Source: a virus. Taken from it: a stretch of DNA of 23,653 nt. The notes under the pieces were generated by a model. That model was given only the letters and a program-made list of their open reading frames with translations, was not told the DNA's origin and made no database searches. The stretch is taken from positions 1 through 23,653 of the IMG/VR virus record IMGVR_UViG_3300027777_000149; one strand, written 5' to 3'. Made by a program: the position numbers and the translations under genes. Each line of letters starts with the position of its first letter. Position 1 is the stretch's first letter. Positions 15,209-21,178 of the stretch are shown piece by piece.

Positions 15209-15517
15209 ATGATGAAAAACTTAAAGATTCAAGACGAGATGTATGCAGTTAAACAAGAGTTGACAGCCAACGAAATGTGCGACCAACTGCGGGACTCAAA
15301 GGCAATGGTAGAAGCCTATCAAGCCAATGACTTCACAAGCATGGCAGACATTATTACACAGCGTTTAAACACCTATGCCAAACGTATAGCAGAGTTGCGT
15401 GTTGATGGAAAAATAACTACAAAATGGGTTGACAGTTCAGAGGAATTAGATGAATATAGGTTAGTTCGCCTTGAGCGTTTTGAGGATTCTATACGTCAAA
15501 AAAAGGCGGTTGTATGA
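15209..15517 (+). CDS. Hypothetical helical protein
   Basis: This is a 102-residue charged, almost entirely helical protein: MMKNLKIQDEMYAVKQELTA, NEMCDQLRDSKAMVEAYQAN, then a region with ITQRLNTYAKRIAELRVDGK and a basic-acidic C-terminal helix. AGGAG precedes two adjacent ATG codons; the second is one codon later and slightly better spaced. Coiled-coil potential is visible in the central part. A GCGTTTAAAC site lies within the gene. It ends in an ATGA overlap with the next gene. Function unknown. Confidence 0.7.
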   Translation: MMKNLKIQDEMYAVKQELTANEMCDQLRDSKAMVEAYQANDFTSMADIITQRLNTYAKRIAELRVDGKITTKWVDSSEELDEYRLVRLERFEDSIRQKKAVV

Positions 15518-15726
15518 AACTCAAAGACTATTTTCTTAATGAACTGGAAAATTCTAATGACTATTTCAATCAAAATGGCACTCAGGAAAATGGGACAGGA
15601 TTTTGTGATGTGGTGGAGCAAAACCATAGACTACAACTACGAGATTTTGCCGTATCAACCCAGTTTAAAATCGTTCAGCAACAAATCAAAGAAAGGGGTG
15701 AAGTTAAAGGTTCAGCGTGTTGTTAA
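15514..15726 (+). CDS. Hypothetical small protein
   Basis: This is a 70-residue protein, MKLKDYFLNELENSNDYFNQ, then NGTQENGTGFCDVVEQNHRL and QLRDFAVSTQFKIVQQQIKE. The start is coupled to the upstream stop (ATGA), and the sequence reads like a genuine amphipathic protein throughout. A second frame (open from 15539) covers most of the same bases and also looks protein-like in its later part, so this may be a real overlap. I favour translation of this frame at least to 15726. No family is recognised. Confidence 0.55.
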   Translation: MKLKDYFLNELENSNDYFNQNGTQENGTGFCDVVEQNHRLQLRDFAVSTQFKIVQQQIKERGEVKGSACC

Positions 15727-15925
15727 ACCCAGTATCAGCATTACTGATAAAGAGTTTATCTACACAAATTCAGCCCAAACTAATGTGGCTAAAACATTTC
15801 AAAAGTTTTCAACAAAGACAGGAGTTAATGATGCTAATGGATTATTCAACGATTCTGATACAAATAGAATCAAAAACGAAAATGTTGTCCGACCGATGCT
15901 TGGAAGGAAAGTACGAAGGGTTTAG
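15698..15925 (+). CDS. Hypothetical basic protein in an overlapping frame
   Basis: The frame is open from 15539 to 15925 (up to 128 residues). The part that looks conserved begins near the GTG at 15698: VKLKVQRVVKPSISITDKEF, IYTNSAQTNVAKTFQKF, followed by a basic tail ending GRKVRRV. The segment 'F-Y-(8)-TNVAKTF' resembles the end of small phage proteins I have seen in early regions. AAAGG precedes the GTG but very closely, so the true start is uncertain (ATG at 15539 or 15590 are alternatives). It overlaps the gene before by about 29 bases and the next by 98 bases. Confidence 0.45.
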   Translation: MKLKVQRVVKPSISITDKEFIYTNSAQTNVAKTFQKFSTKTGVNDANGLFNDSDTNRIKNENVVRPMLGRKVRRV

Positions 15926-16025
15926 TAGCGAAATCGCTAGTTTACACTTTGATTTAACTTTGTTAGCAATGTGGATAGTACAAGAACAGCAACGGGTGTC
16001 AGAAAATAAAAGGAGTCAAAAATGA
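15828..16025 (+). CDS. Hypothetical small helical protein
   Basis: This is a 65-residue protein: MMLMDYSTILIQIESKTKML, then SDRCLEGKYEGFSSEIASLH and FDLTLLAMWIVQEQQ. AGGAG lies about 5 bases before the ATG at 15828, a strong start signal, and the stop overlaps the ERF gene start (ATGA). The helix with CLEGKYEGF and a C-terminal helix fits small phage early proteins. It overlaps the preceding basic frame by 98 bases. Function unknown; position suggests it belongs with the recombination genes. Confidence 0.65.
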   Translation: MMLMDYSTILIQIESKTKMLSDRCLEGKYEGFSSEIASLHFDLTLLAMWIVQEQQRVSENKRSQK

Positions 16026-16576
16026 ATGTATATCAAAAATTAAATGATGCACGAGCCAAGTTTCACAAAAAATCCCTCAAGAAATCAGGTCACAATAAGT
16101 TTGCAGGATACAACTATTTTGAGTTGGCAGATTTTGTTGTTCCAGCAATAGAGATATTTAACGAGGTTGGTCTTACTTCTATTGTTAGATTTAACAAAGA
16201 ACAAGCAGAACTGATTGTTGTTAATGTTGATAAGCCTGAAGAAATTATTGTCTTCACTAGCCCCATGTCTTCAGCCGCCCTAAAAGGTTGCCATGAAGTG
16301 CAGAATTTGGGTGCGGTTCAGACCTATCTAACACGCTATTTGTGGGTGTCGGTGCTTCATATTGTTGAGCATGACGCCTTGGATGCCACAACTGGTTCTC
16401 AGCCAACAATGGATGCACAGGAACTCGCAGACCACTTGGCGGCTATTGATGCTTGCACTACCCTTGACGAGTTAAAAAAGGCTCACACAGACGCTATTAA
16501 GGCTACTGGTGGGGATATTTCTGCTCAGAAGAAGATTATTGCGGCTAAAGATGCTAAGAAGGGTGGCTTGAAATGA
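16022..16576 (+). CDS. erf: ERF-family single-strand annealing protein
   Basis: This is a 184-residue protein with the ERF pattern: VYQKLNDARAKFHKKSLKKS, then GHNKFAGYNYFELADFVVPA, and a central AALKGCHEVQNLGAVQTYLT followed by RYLWVSVLHIVEHDALDATT. The C-terminal third is a linker and charged helices ending KDAKKGGLK. ERF proteins bind single-stranded DNA and anneal complementary strands in phage recombination, an alternative to Red-beta. The gene overlaps the exonuclease gene by 4 bases, the usual exonuclease-annealing protein pairing. The family is recognised with high confidence; the exact start is fixed by the ATGA overlap with the upstream gene. Confidence 0.9.
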   Translation: MNVYQKLNDARAKFHKKSLKKSGHNKFAGYNYFELADFVVPAIEIFNEVGLTSIVRFNKEQAELIVVNVDKPEEIIVFTSPMSSAALKGCHEVQNLGAVQTYLTRYLWVSVLHIVEHDALDATTGSQPTMDAQELADHLAAIDACTTLDELKKAHTDAIKATGGDISAQKKIIAAKDAKKGGLK

Positions 16577-17193
16577 GCGATATTCAACAAGGCACTCCTG
16601 AATGGATGCAGAGTAGATGTGGTAAAGCAACTGCTTCCCGTATCTCTGACATTGTTGCCAAAACAAAGACAGGTTATTCAACATCAAGGGCTAAATACAT
16701 GGCTCAATTGGTGGTTGAAAGAATCACAGGTCAAGTGGCAGAATCCTATCAAAACTCAGCAATGTTGTATGGAATCGAGACTGAGCCTTTGGCAAGGGCG
16801 GCTTTTGAGGCAAAGGTAGGGGTTTTGGTTGATGAGGTAGGTTCTATTGACCATCCAACTATTGCAATGTCTTCTGCCAGTCCTGATGGCCTTGTAGGTG
16901 ATGATTCTTTAATCGAAATCAAGTGTCCAATGACGCATACGCACATTGAAACATTGGTTGATGGCAATATTTCAAAGGATTACATAGACCAAATGCAATG
17001 GCAAATGGCTTGTACAGGTAGACAGTTTTGTTATTTCGTGAGTTATGACAATCGTATGCCTAATGGACTTCAGTTGTTTATCAAGAGAATCCCAAGGGAC
17101 AATTCTTACATTGATGAACTGGAGAAAGAGGTGACTAAATTCTTAGATGAAGTTAGCATAAAAGTTGATAAATTGATGAAATTAAAGGAATAA
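16573..17193 (+). CDS. YqaJ-type (lambda exonuclease-like) recombination exonuclease
   Basis: This is a 206-residue PD-(D/E)XK nuclease of the YqaJ/lambda-exonuclease group. The N-terminus has QQGTPEWMQSRCGKATASRI; the active site is SPDGLVGDDSLIEIKCP with Asp105, Glu115 and Lys117. QMQWQMACTGRQFCYFVSYD is the typical following helix-strand pair. It would resect double-stranded DNA ends 5' to 3' and hand the single strands to the ERF protein encoded just upstream, and an SSB-like protein is encoded immediately after. The length is typical for the family, with no missing catalytic residue. Confidence 0.93.
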   Translation: MSDIQQGTPEWMQSRCGKATASRISDIVAKTKTGYSTSRAKYMAQLVVERITGQVAESYQNSAMLYGIETEPLARAAFEAKVGVLVDEVGSIDHPTIAMSSASPDGLVGDDSLIEIKCPMTHTHIETLVDGNISKDYIDQMQWQMACTGRQFCYFVSYDNRMPNGLQLFIKRIPRDNSYIDELEKEVTKFLDEVSIKVDKLMKLKE

Positions 17194-17433
17194 ATGATGG
17201 AAGAAAAACGGGACAATTCAGGCGTTTTGTTTAAGAATGACAAGAAAGAAACAGGCAATCAACCTGATTACAAAGGCAATATCCGAGTTGGTAATCAAGA
17301 ATATTGGTTGTCAGCATGGATAAAAGAGGGTAAAACAGGCAAATTCATGGGTTTGGCAGTCTCTCCAAAGGATGAGGATTACAAAGCCAAGAGTTACCCT
17401 AAACAAGAATCAGACGATTCAATCCCATTTTGA
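17194..17433 (+). CDS. Small SSB-like protein with acidic PF tip
   Basis: This is a 79-residue protein, MMEEKRDNSGVLFKNDKKET, then DYKGNIRVGNQEYWLSAWIK followed by KTGKFMGLAVSPKDEDY, ending in QESDDSIPF. The strand pattern resembles a compact OB-like or DUF736-like fold, and the final DDSIPF copies the acidic tip by which bacterial SSB recruits partner proteins. It directly follows the exonuclease stop (no gap; AAGGA overlaps that stop). I infer a single-strand binding or SSB-mimic role in the recombination set. The family is recognised as a common phage early protein, its biochemistry not established by me. Either adjacent ATG may be used. Confidence 0.75.
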   Translation: MMEEKRDNSGVLFKNDKKETGNQPDYKGNIRVGNQEYWLSAWIKEGKTGKFMGLAVSPKDEDYKAKSYPKQESDDSIPF

Positions 17434-17506
17434 TATAACGGGGTGAAAGCGGATGCTGAATAGACGTAGCGAGTAGCCCCACCCATTTAACAAACAGGAG
17501 TTAATA

Positions 17507-17845
17507 ATGAGTTCTTTGGATAAAACATGGTTTGGCGGTGCAGTTGAGAAATTCTTAAACTCACCACCTTTTAAATTGGCTCGTAAAAACGACCCACAAA
17601 CCTCACATGAAGCGGCACAGTCAGTCAAAGACTTTTCCAAGCACCATCAAACGCAGATTTTGGAGTGTTTACAGACCTTTGGAGCACTTGGAAAGGATGG
17701 GATAGCCGAACATACTGGGTTAGATAAAAGTCAGGTCTCAAGGCGTTTAAACGAACTTGAGAAACAAGGTCTAATTGTTCAGACTGGGAGACTTGTAAGG
17801 TCTAAGTCAGGTAAAAGCGAAAGAGAGTGGATTTCTTCATATTAA
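17507..17845 (+). CDS. Winged-helix DNA-binding protein
   Basis: This is a 112-residue protein. The N-terminal 30 residues are a linker; ARKNDPQTSHEAAQSV is a phrase seen in several phage helix-turn-helix proteins. The winged-helix domain covers about 48-110: HHQTQILECLQTFGALGKDG, then IAEHTGLDKSQVSRRLNELE as the recognition helix pair, and KQGLIVQTGRLVRSKSGKSE as the wing with REW at the end. It is MarR/IclR-like in pattern. AGGAG lies 7 bases before the ATG. It probably regulates phage or host transcription in the early phase; the target is unknown. A GCGTTTAAAC site lies in its coding sequence. Confidence 0.8.
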   Translation: MSSLDKTWFGGAVEKFLNSPPFKLARKNDPQTSHEAAQSVKDFSKHHQTQILECLQTFGALGKDGIAEHTGLDKSQVSRRLNELEKQGLIVQTGRLVRSKSGKSEREWISSY

Positions 17846-17874
17846 TAGGACAAGTCTTTTTAAAGGAGTTAACC

Positions 17875-17979
17875 ATGAGTAATGTTGTCATGTTAGTGAC
17901 AGTCCTTGGCATAGGTTGTGCTATTGGTATGCTTGTTATACTACTTTTTGTTGTGTCTTTATTGGCAATTCAGGACTGA
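17875..17979 (+). CDS. Small single-pass membrane protein
   Basis: This 34-residue frame, MSNVVMLVTVLGIGCAIGML then VILLFVVSLLAIQD, is almost entirely one long hydrophobic segment. A strong ribosome-binding site (AAAGGAG, 7 bases before the ATG) and position inside the early block support real translation. The Gly/Ala faces suggest helix packing. It would sit in the inner membrane, and a role in holding or disturbing the membrane early in infection is only speculation. It is too short for database-style recognition. Confidence 0.6.
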   Translation: MSNVVMLVTVLGIGCAIGMLVILLFVVSLLAIQD

Positions 17980-18092
17980 GAACTTAGTTCTGTCTTGCCC
18001 AAAAATGCCATATTTGTATCATCAAGTAGGTCTAGGATTCATTTGTGGCGCATTGCTACAAGGGATTTAGGCTTTATAAACAGGGGAACAAT

Positions 18093-18419
18093 ATGGATTA
18101 CACAATTGAGATTGACTTTTTTGGTTTAACATTAACTGCATCAAGCAACCAGTTTTACAAACTTGCAGAAATTCAAGAATTTGTAGAAACAATGCAAGAG
18201 GAAGAAGATGAGTTATTTGACTTTGATGACCAAGACGAAGACTTTGAACAAGACGAGTTTGACGATGAAGACGATTGGTCAGACGTTGAGTATGACGAAG
18301 AAGGTTATGCTTGGTGGTTTGATGACGAAGACGAAGTATGGTACATCTATGATGAACTCAATGAAGAATGGGTAGAATTCGAGGATGACGAAGAAGAAGA
18401 CGAGTGCGAAGAAGACTAA
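18093..18419 (+). CDS. Extremely acidic protein, possible DNA mimic
   Basis: This is a 108-residue protein. The N-terminal 35 residues look like a small folded domain (MDYTIEIDFFGLTLTASSNQ, then FYKLAEIQEFVETM); from about residue 36 to the end nearly every second residue is Asp or Glu, spaced by aromatic residues (FDFDDQD, DDWSDVEYDEEGYAWWF, EVWYIYDELNEEWVEF). The ATG at 18093 is chosen for the AGGGGAA site just upstream; a GTG 16 codons earlier is less likely. Such charge and aromatic spacing recalls phage DNA-mimic and anti-restriction proteins, but no specific family is recognised. It ends at a strong terminator. Confidence 0.75.
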   Translation: MDYTIEIDFFGLTLTASSNQFYKLAEIQEFVETMQEEEDELFDFDDQDEDFEQDEFDDEDDWSDVEYDEEGYAWWFDDEDEVWYIYDELNEEWVEFEDDEEEDECEED

Positions 18420-18422
18420 TCT

Positions 18423-18448
18423 AAAGGGGGCTAATAACCCCCTTTTTT
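18423..18448. terminator. Strong hairpin between convergent genes
   Basis: Perfect 8-bp stem AAAGGGGG / CCCCCTTT (18423-18430 and 18438-18445) with loop CTAATAA, followed by T residues to 18448. It terminates the rightward early block, 4 bases after its last stop codon. It lies just past the stop of the convergent metallophosphoesterase gene and could also slow leftward polymerase, although the T-run in that direction is short. Confidence 0.85.
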
Positions 18449-19433
18449 AATATGCCTTAACATTTATTACTTCGCCTCTAAATTCAATATTATTTTCCGA
18501 CCACTTTTGCACCAATTCGGGAATTATTAATTTTCCGTCTTTTATAGTCAAAATAACAAAACCTGAACGCCAGTTGACGGGTGAATCTTCCAAATAATCT
18601 ACGAATTGTTTGCCATCAATATCCGCCAAAGTACCCGTATCCACTCCGTATCTTGTGCCGTTGTAATCCGTAAATGGGGTAACTTTTAAGCTGTGTAAAT
18701 GACCAGTTACAAATGAAGTGCCTGAATTAACAGTATTGTTATGGGTAGCATGAACTCCACCTTTCCACCGATGTTTAACAACAACAGTCTCATTTACCCA
18801 ACATGACCAACATGGAATCCATGCAGGGAAATGGTCTTTCAGGCTAAATCCTTGGACACCTTCAAATTGTCCTGCGTGTTGAGCCAACATATTTTCAAAC
18901 CTAGAATCGTGGTTTCCCAAAGGCCACACCAGTTTGACGTTATGCCTAGCAATCTTGGCATACTCCTCAATCTCACCTAAAGCAGTCTCACAGGCTCTTA
19001 ATTCCTCTCGTACAGTAGGCTTAGAGTCCCATCCTATCCTTGGATACCTGCTAATTGAAGCACCATCAAAGGCATCCCCATTGTTGATAACAGCATTGGG
19101 TTGTAAATTCTCAATAGCCCAAAGCAATCCCTTGTAAGCAGTTGTTCTCTCATTAGGCCAAAAGTGAGCGTCAGAAAAGACAATAACAGTACCATTTAAG
19201 ATACCAAGATTTTTCCTAGCATTATGTGTATGAGCAGTAGAAACGTATTGAATGACATTTTTTGTAATATCTTCAAGTTCAGTTTCAAGTTTAATTTTGT
19301 GTTTAATTTCTATTGATTTACGTCTTCTGTAAATCTGACGTATATCCACGTCTAATGCTTTAGCAACTTTAGCGGGTGATTTGTGAATTCCCCAAATTGC
19401 AATAAATTCGTCATCAGAATGATTTTTAGGCAT
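18447..19433 (-). CDS. Calcineurin-like metallophosphoesterase with N-terminal helix-turn-helix
   Basis: This is a 328-residue protein. Residues 1-45 resemble a helix-turn-helix: HSDDEFIAIWGIHKSPAKVA, KALDVDIRQIYRRRKSIE. The catalytic domain shows the metallophosphoesterase motifs in order: FSDAHFWP (Asp88, His90), NNGDAFDG (Asp120), LGNHDSR (Asn174, His175, Asp176), a His at 228-231 and TGHLHS (His245, His247). The substrate is unknown; in phages these enzymes are usually of uncertain role and may act on nucleic acids or nucleotides. It lies downstream of the endolysin (35 bases) and its stop runs into the terminator hairpin. No clear ribosome-binding site precedes the ATG. Confidence 0.85.
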   Translation of the reverse strand: MPKNHSDDEFIAIWGIHKSPAKVAKALDVDIRQIYRRRKSIEIKHKIKLETELEDITKNVIQYVSTAHTHNARKNLGILNGTVIVFSDAHFWPNERTTAYKGLLWAIENLQPNAVINNGDAFDGASISRYPRIGWDSKPTVREELRACETALGEIEEYAKIARHNVKLVWPLGNHDSRFENMLAQHAGQFEGVQGFSLKDHFPAWIPCWSCWVNETVVVKHRWKGGVHATHNNTVNSGTSFVTGHLHSLKVTPFTDYNGTRYGVDTGTLADIDGKQFVDYLEDSPVNWRSGFVILTIKDGKLIIPELVQKWSENNIEFRGEVINVKAY

Positions 19434-19468
19434 ATTGATATTTAGTCATAGCAATATGACAGGGTTAT

Positions 19469-20068
19469 TTATGTTAAAACTGTCAATGCTTCGTTAGTGT
19501 GTTTGATTCTGTCATCAATACCAATTGTTCCACCATTAATAATCTTAGTTAACTTAACATGGTCTAGGGCATCCGCAGGTAAATTACATTTGTGGGTGCT
19601 CCAAAACCATCCAGCAGTTAGTGCCGCATATTTAGGAGTAGAAACCCAATCAGGTTGCATAACAAAATCAACCCCTAATGCTTTTCCTGCATGGTAGTAA
19701 TTATCGTGTCCAGTAAGTTGAATACAACCTCTGCCTCTGAAACGATAGCCGTCTCCTGATGCTTCATCCCTGTTTCCCATGCGACTAGAGTAAACCTTGT
19801 TGGCAATAGCCTTTGCATTACCAGCAAACTGGTTAGCAAACTCAATCGTGGGAAATCTTTTAGGCCATAACTTAGTCAAAGTAACTGCCTTGTAGTTCAA
19901 GTTTTCTTCAAGTAATCTAAAACTACCACTCTCATGCCCACATTGAGCAATAAAACAGGCTTGTTGATTAACAGAAGATATACCAAAACGCTCGAATGTC
20001 TCGTTCAATGGGTCAACCCACTTAGCGTCTATGTGAAGTCTCTTTAATTGTTCAGCGTTTATTGACAT
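19469..20068 (-). CDS. GH19-family endolysin
   Basis: This is a 199-residue soluble glycoside hydrolase 19 (chitinase-like lysozyme). The catalytic glutamate is Glu46 in AQCGHESGSF, and the signature RFRGRGCIQLTGHDNY follows at about 108-123; WFWSTHKCNLPADAL and KIINGGTIG are late family motifs. It would cleave the peptidoglycan glycan backbone at the end of infection. No signal peptide or signal anchor is seen, so release needs a holin, for which a candidate lies upstream. The start overlaps the Rz gene end by 17 bases, making it part of the lysis cassette. Confidence 0.93.
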   Translation of the reverse strand: MSINAEQLKRLHIDAKWVDPLNETFERFGISSVNQQACFIAQCGHESGSFRLLEENLNYKAVTLTKLWPKRFPTIEFANQFAGNAKAIANKVYSSRMGNRDEASGDGYRFRGRGCIQLTGHDNYYHAGKALGVDFVMQPDWVSTPKYAALTAGWFWSTHKCNLPADALDHVKLTKIINGGTIGIDDRIKHTNEALTVLT

Positions 20069-20525
20069 TGATTACTCCTCTTACTTGCTCGTAGGTGTCG
20101 ATACAGGCGTTGAGTTGGGTGGTGTTCCTGTCTCCTTCGATGGCGAGGGCGACAATAGCTTTAATAGTCTCTCCGTAAGGGTCGGGTCTTGCTTCTTCCC
20201 TATTTCGGGGGGTAGGGGTGGCATCTGTGGGGGTTGATACGCAACTTGGGGTCGGGAGGCGCAGGCTACCAGCATCAACAAGTTTAGAAATATCAGACTG
20301 CTTTTTAGTAATCTCATCATTTGCTTTCCTTAGTGCATAACTTTTCTCGTTAACCGACTTACTCAGTTCTTGCTCTTTTGTCCTAGATTCCTCATTCAAC
20401 TTGGCAATCTGTGCTTGCATTTCTTGGTCACGGGCATCCCATCCCTTGTGATGACCCCAAAAGTAAGCAGAAGTGGCAACAGAAATTGCCCCCAAAATAA
20501 ACCAAGGATTAGGTAACGCAATCAT
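20052..20525 (-). CDS. Rz: Rz-like i-spanin
   Basis: This is a 157-residue protein with an N-terminal transmembrane anchor (WFILGAISVATSAYFWGHHK, about 8-27) followed by a periplasmic coiled coil (about 32-85: DQEMQAQIAKLNEESRTKEQ, ELSKSVNEKSYALRKANDEI) and a Pro/Thr-rich then helical C-terminus with two Cys (TQLNACIDTYEQV). This is the architecture of an inner-membrane spanin subunit that pairs with Rz1 to fuse the envelope membranes in lysis. The Rz1 frame is wholly inside it. Its start overlaps the stop of the holin candidate by 4 bases. Confidence 0.85.
   Translation of the reverse strand: MIALPNPWFILGAISVATSAYFWGHHKGWDARDQEMQAQIAKLNEESRTKEQELSKSVNEKSYALRKANDEITKKQSDISKLVDAGSLRLPTPSCVSTPTDATPTPRNREEARPDPYGETIKAIVALAIEGDRNTTQLNACIDTYEQVRGVINVNKR
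20081..20320 (-). CDS. Rz1: Rz1-like o-spanin lipoprotein, embedded in Rz
   Basis: This is a 79-residue protein in another frame entirely inside Rz. The signal sequence MMRLLKSSLIFLNLLMLVAC has the lipobox LVAC with Cys20 as the acylated residue, followed by a Pro-rich mature part (QPPQMPPLPPEIG) and a Ser/Pro/Thr-rich end. Embedded, proline-rich outer-membrane lipoproteins of this size are the hallmark of o-spanins. It would join the i-spanin across the periplasm. Two adjacent ATGs make the exact start uncertain by one residue. Confidence 0.85.
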   Translation of the reverse strand: MMRLLKSSLIFLNLLMLVACASRPQVAYQPPQMPPLPPEIGKKQDPTLTERLLKLLSPSPSKETGTPPNSTPVSTPTSK

Positions 20526-20992
20526 TTGACACTCTCTCTTGCTTCAGCCAACAACTCACGTTCATGGTCAGCCTCAAGGCTTGGAGGCGTTGTAGGAGGT
20601 GGTGGAGGTGTCCAAGATTCATCCAAAGGAGGATTGACCCATACTGGCAATGCACCAGTAGCCACAGAAGGGGCAGAAACAGGGCTAAGATGAACGACAG
20701 GAGGTGTAGGGGTACTAGGAGTAGCCAATGATTGAACAACTGCTCCTACGCCCTTTTTACCAATGACTCCACCGATGCCGCCAACAATCAATAACACAAT
20801 GTCGTTGAGCATCTTAGTATAGGCTTGGTCTATCGGAGCCATGCTCTTGATAGGCTGAACTACAAAAGTAACGCTATACAGGAGTGCAAACACAATCCCT
20901 GCAAGAATGAGAGTAACCATGATGACCACAAAAGCCCATATACGGGTTTCTATGTCTTCATTTGACAAGCGGTTTTGGTTGTTCAGGTTCAA
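20522..20992 (-). CDS. Two-span membrane protein, holin candidate
   Basis: This protein of about 156 residues starts from a TTG at 20992, chosen because GGAG lies 7 bases upstream; other in-frame TTG starts are at 21010 and 20968, and no ATG is available near the front. There is one transmembrane segment near the N-terminus (AFVVIMVTLILAGIVFALLY), then VQPIKSMAPIDQAYTKMLND, a second segment IVLLIVGGIGGVIG and GKKG, and a Pro-rich cytoplasmic-type tail (TPPPPPTTPP). The second segment with 'GGIGGVIGKKG' is reminiscent of some phage holins. It precedes Rz/Rz1 and the endolysin, and its start overlaps the end of the lipoprotein gene. Confidence 0.65.
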   Translation of the reverse strand: MNLNNQNRLSNEDIETRIWAFVVIMVTLILAGIVFALLYSVTFVVQPIKSMAPIDQAYTKMLNDIVLLIVGGIGGVIGKKGVGAVVQSLATPSTPTPPVVHLSPVSAPSVATGALPVWVNPPLDESWTPPPPPTTPPSLEADHERELLAEARESVK

Positions 20993-21176
20993 TTTTCTTC
21001 TCCAAAGCAATAGGTGCTACAAGGTATTCAGGACAAGTTTGAGTGAATAAACATTTGGGTTTCTGACACTCTGCAAGATTGAAATTGTCAGGGTTTTGGC
21101 AAGTATATCTGTAAGAATCGTGACATCCTGAAATTACAAATGATGCAAAAATTAGAGTAAGTTTGAGTTTATTCAT
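20958..21176 (-). CDS. Small Cys-rich lipoprotein
   Basis: This is a 72-residue protein with a signal peptide (MNKLKLTLIFASFVISGC) and lipobox ISGC, Cys18 acylated, so it should be anchored in the outer membrane. The mature part has five further Cys (YRYTCQNPDNFNLAECQKPK, CLFTQTCPEYL), suggesting disulfides, and a Pro/Lys tail. Small phage lipoproteins of this kind are known in lysis and late regions and can block receptors (superinfection exclusion), but no function is proven for this type. The gene starts 2 bases after the HNH gene stop and overlaps the holin candidate. Confidence 0.75.
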   Translation of the reverse strand: MNKLKLTLIFASFVISGCHDSYRYTCQNPDNFNLAECQKPKCLFTQTCPEYLVAPIALEKKIEPEQPKPLVK

Positions 21177-21178
21177 AG

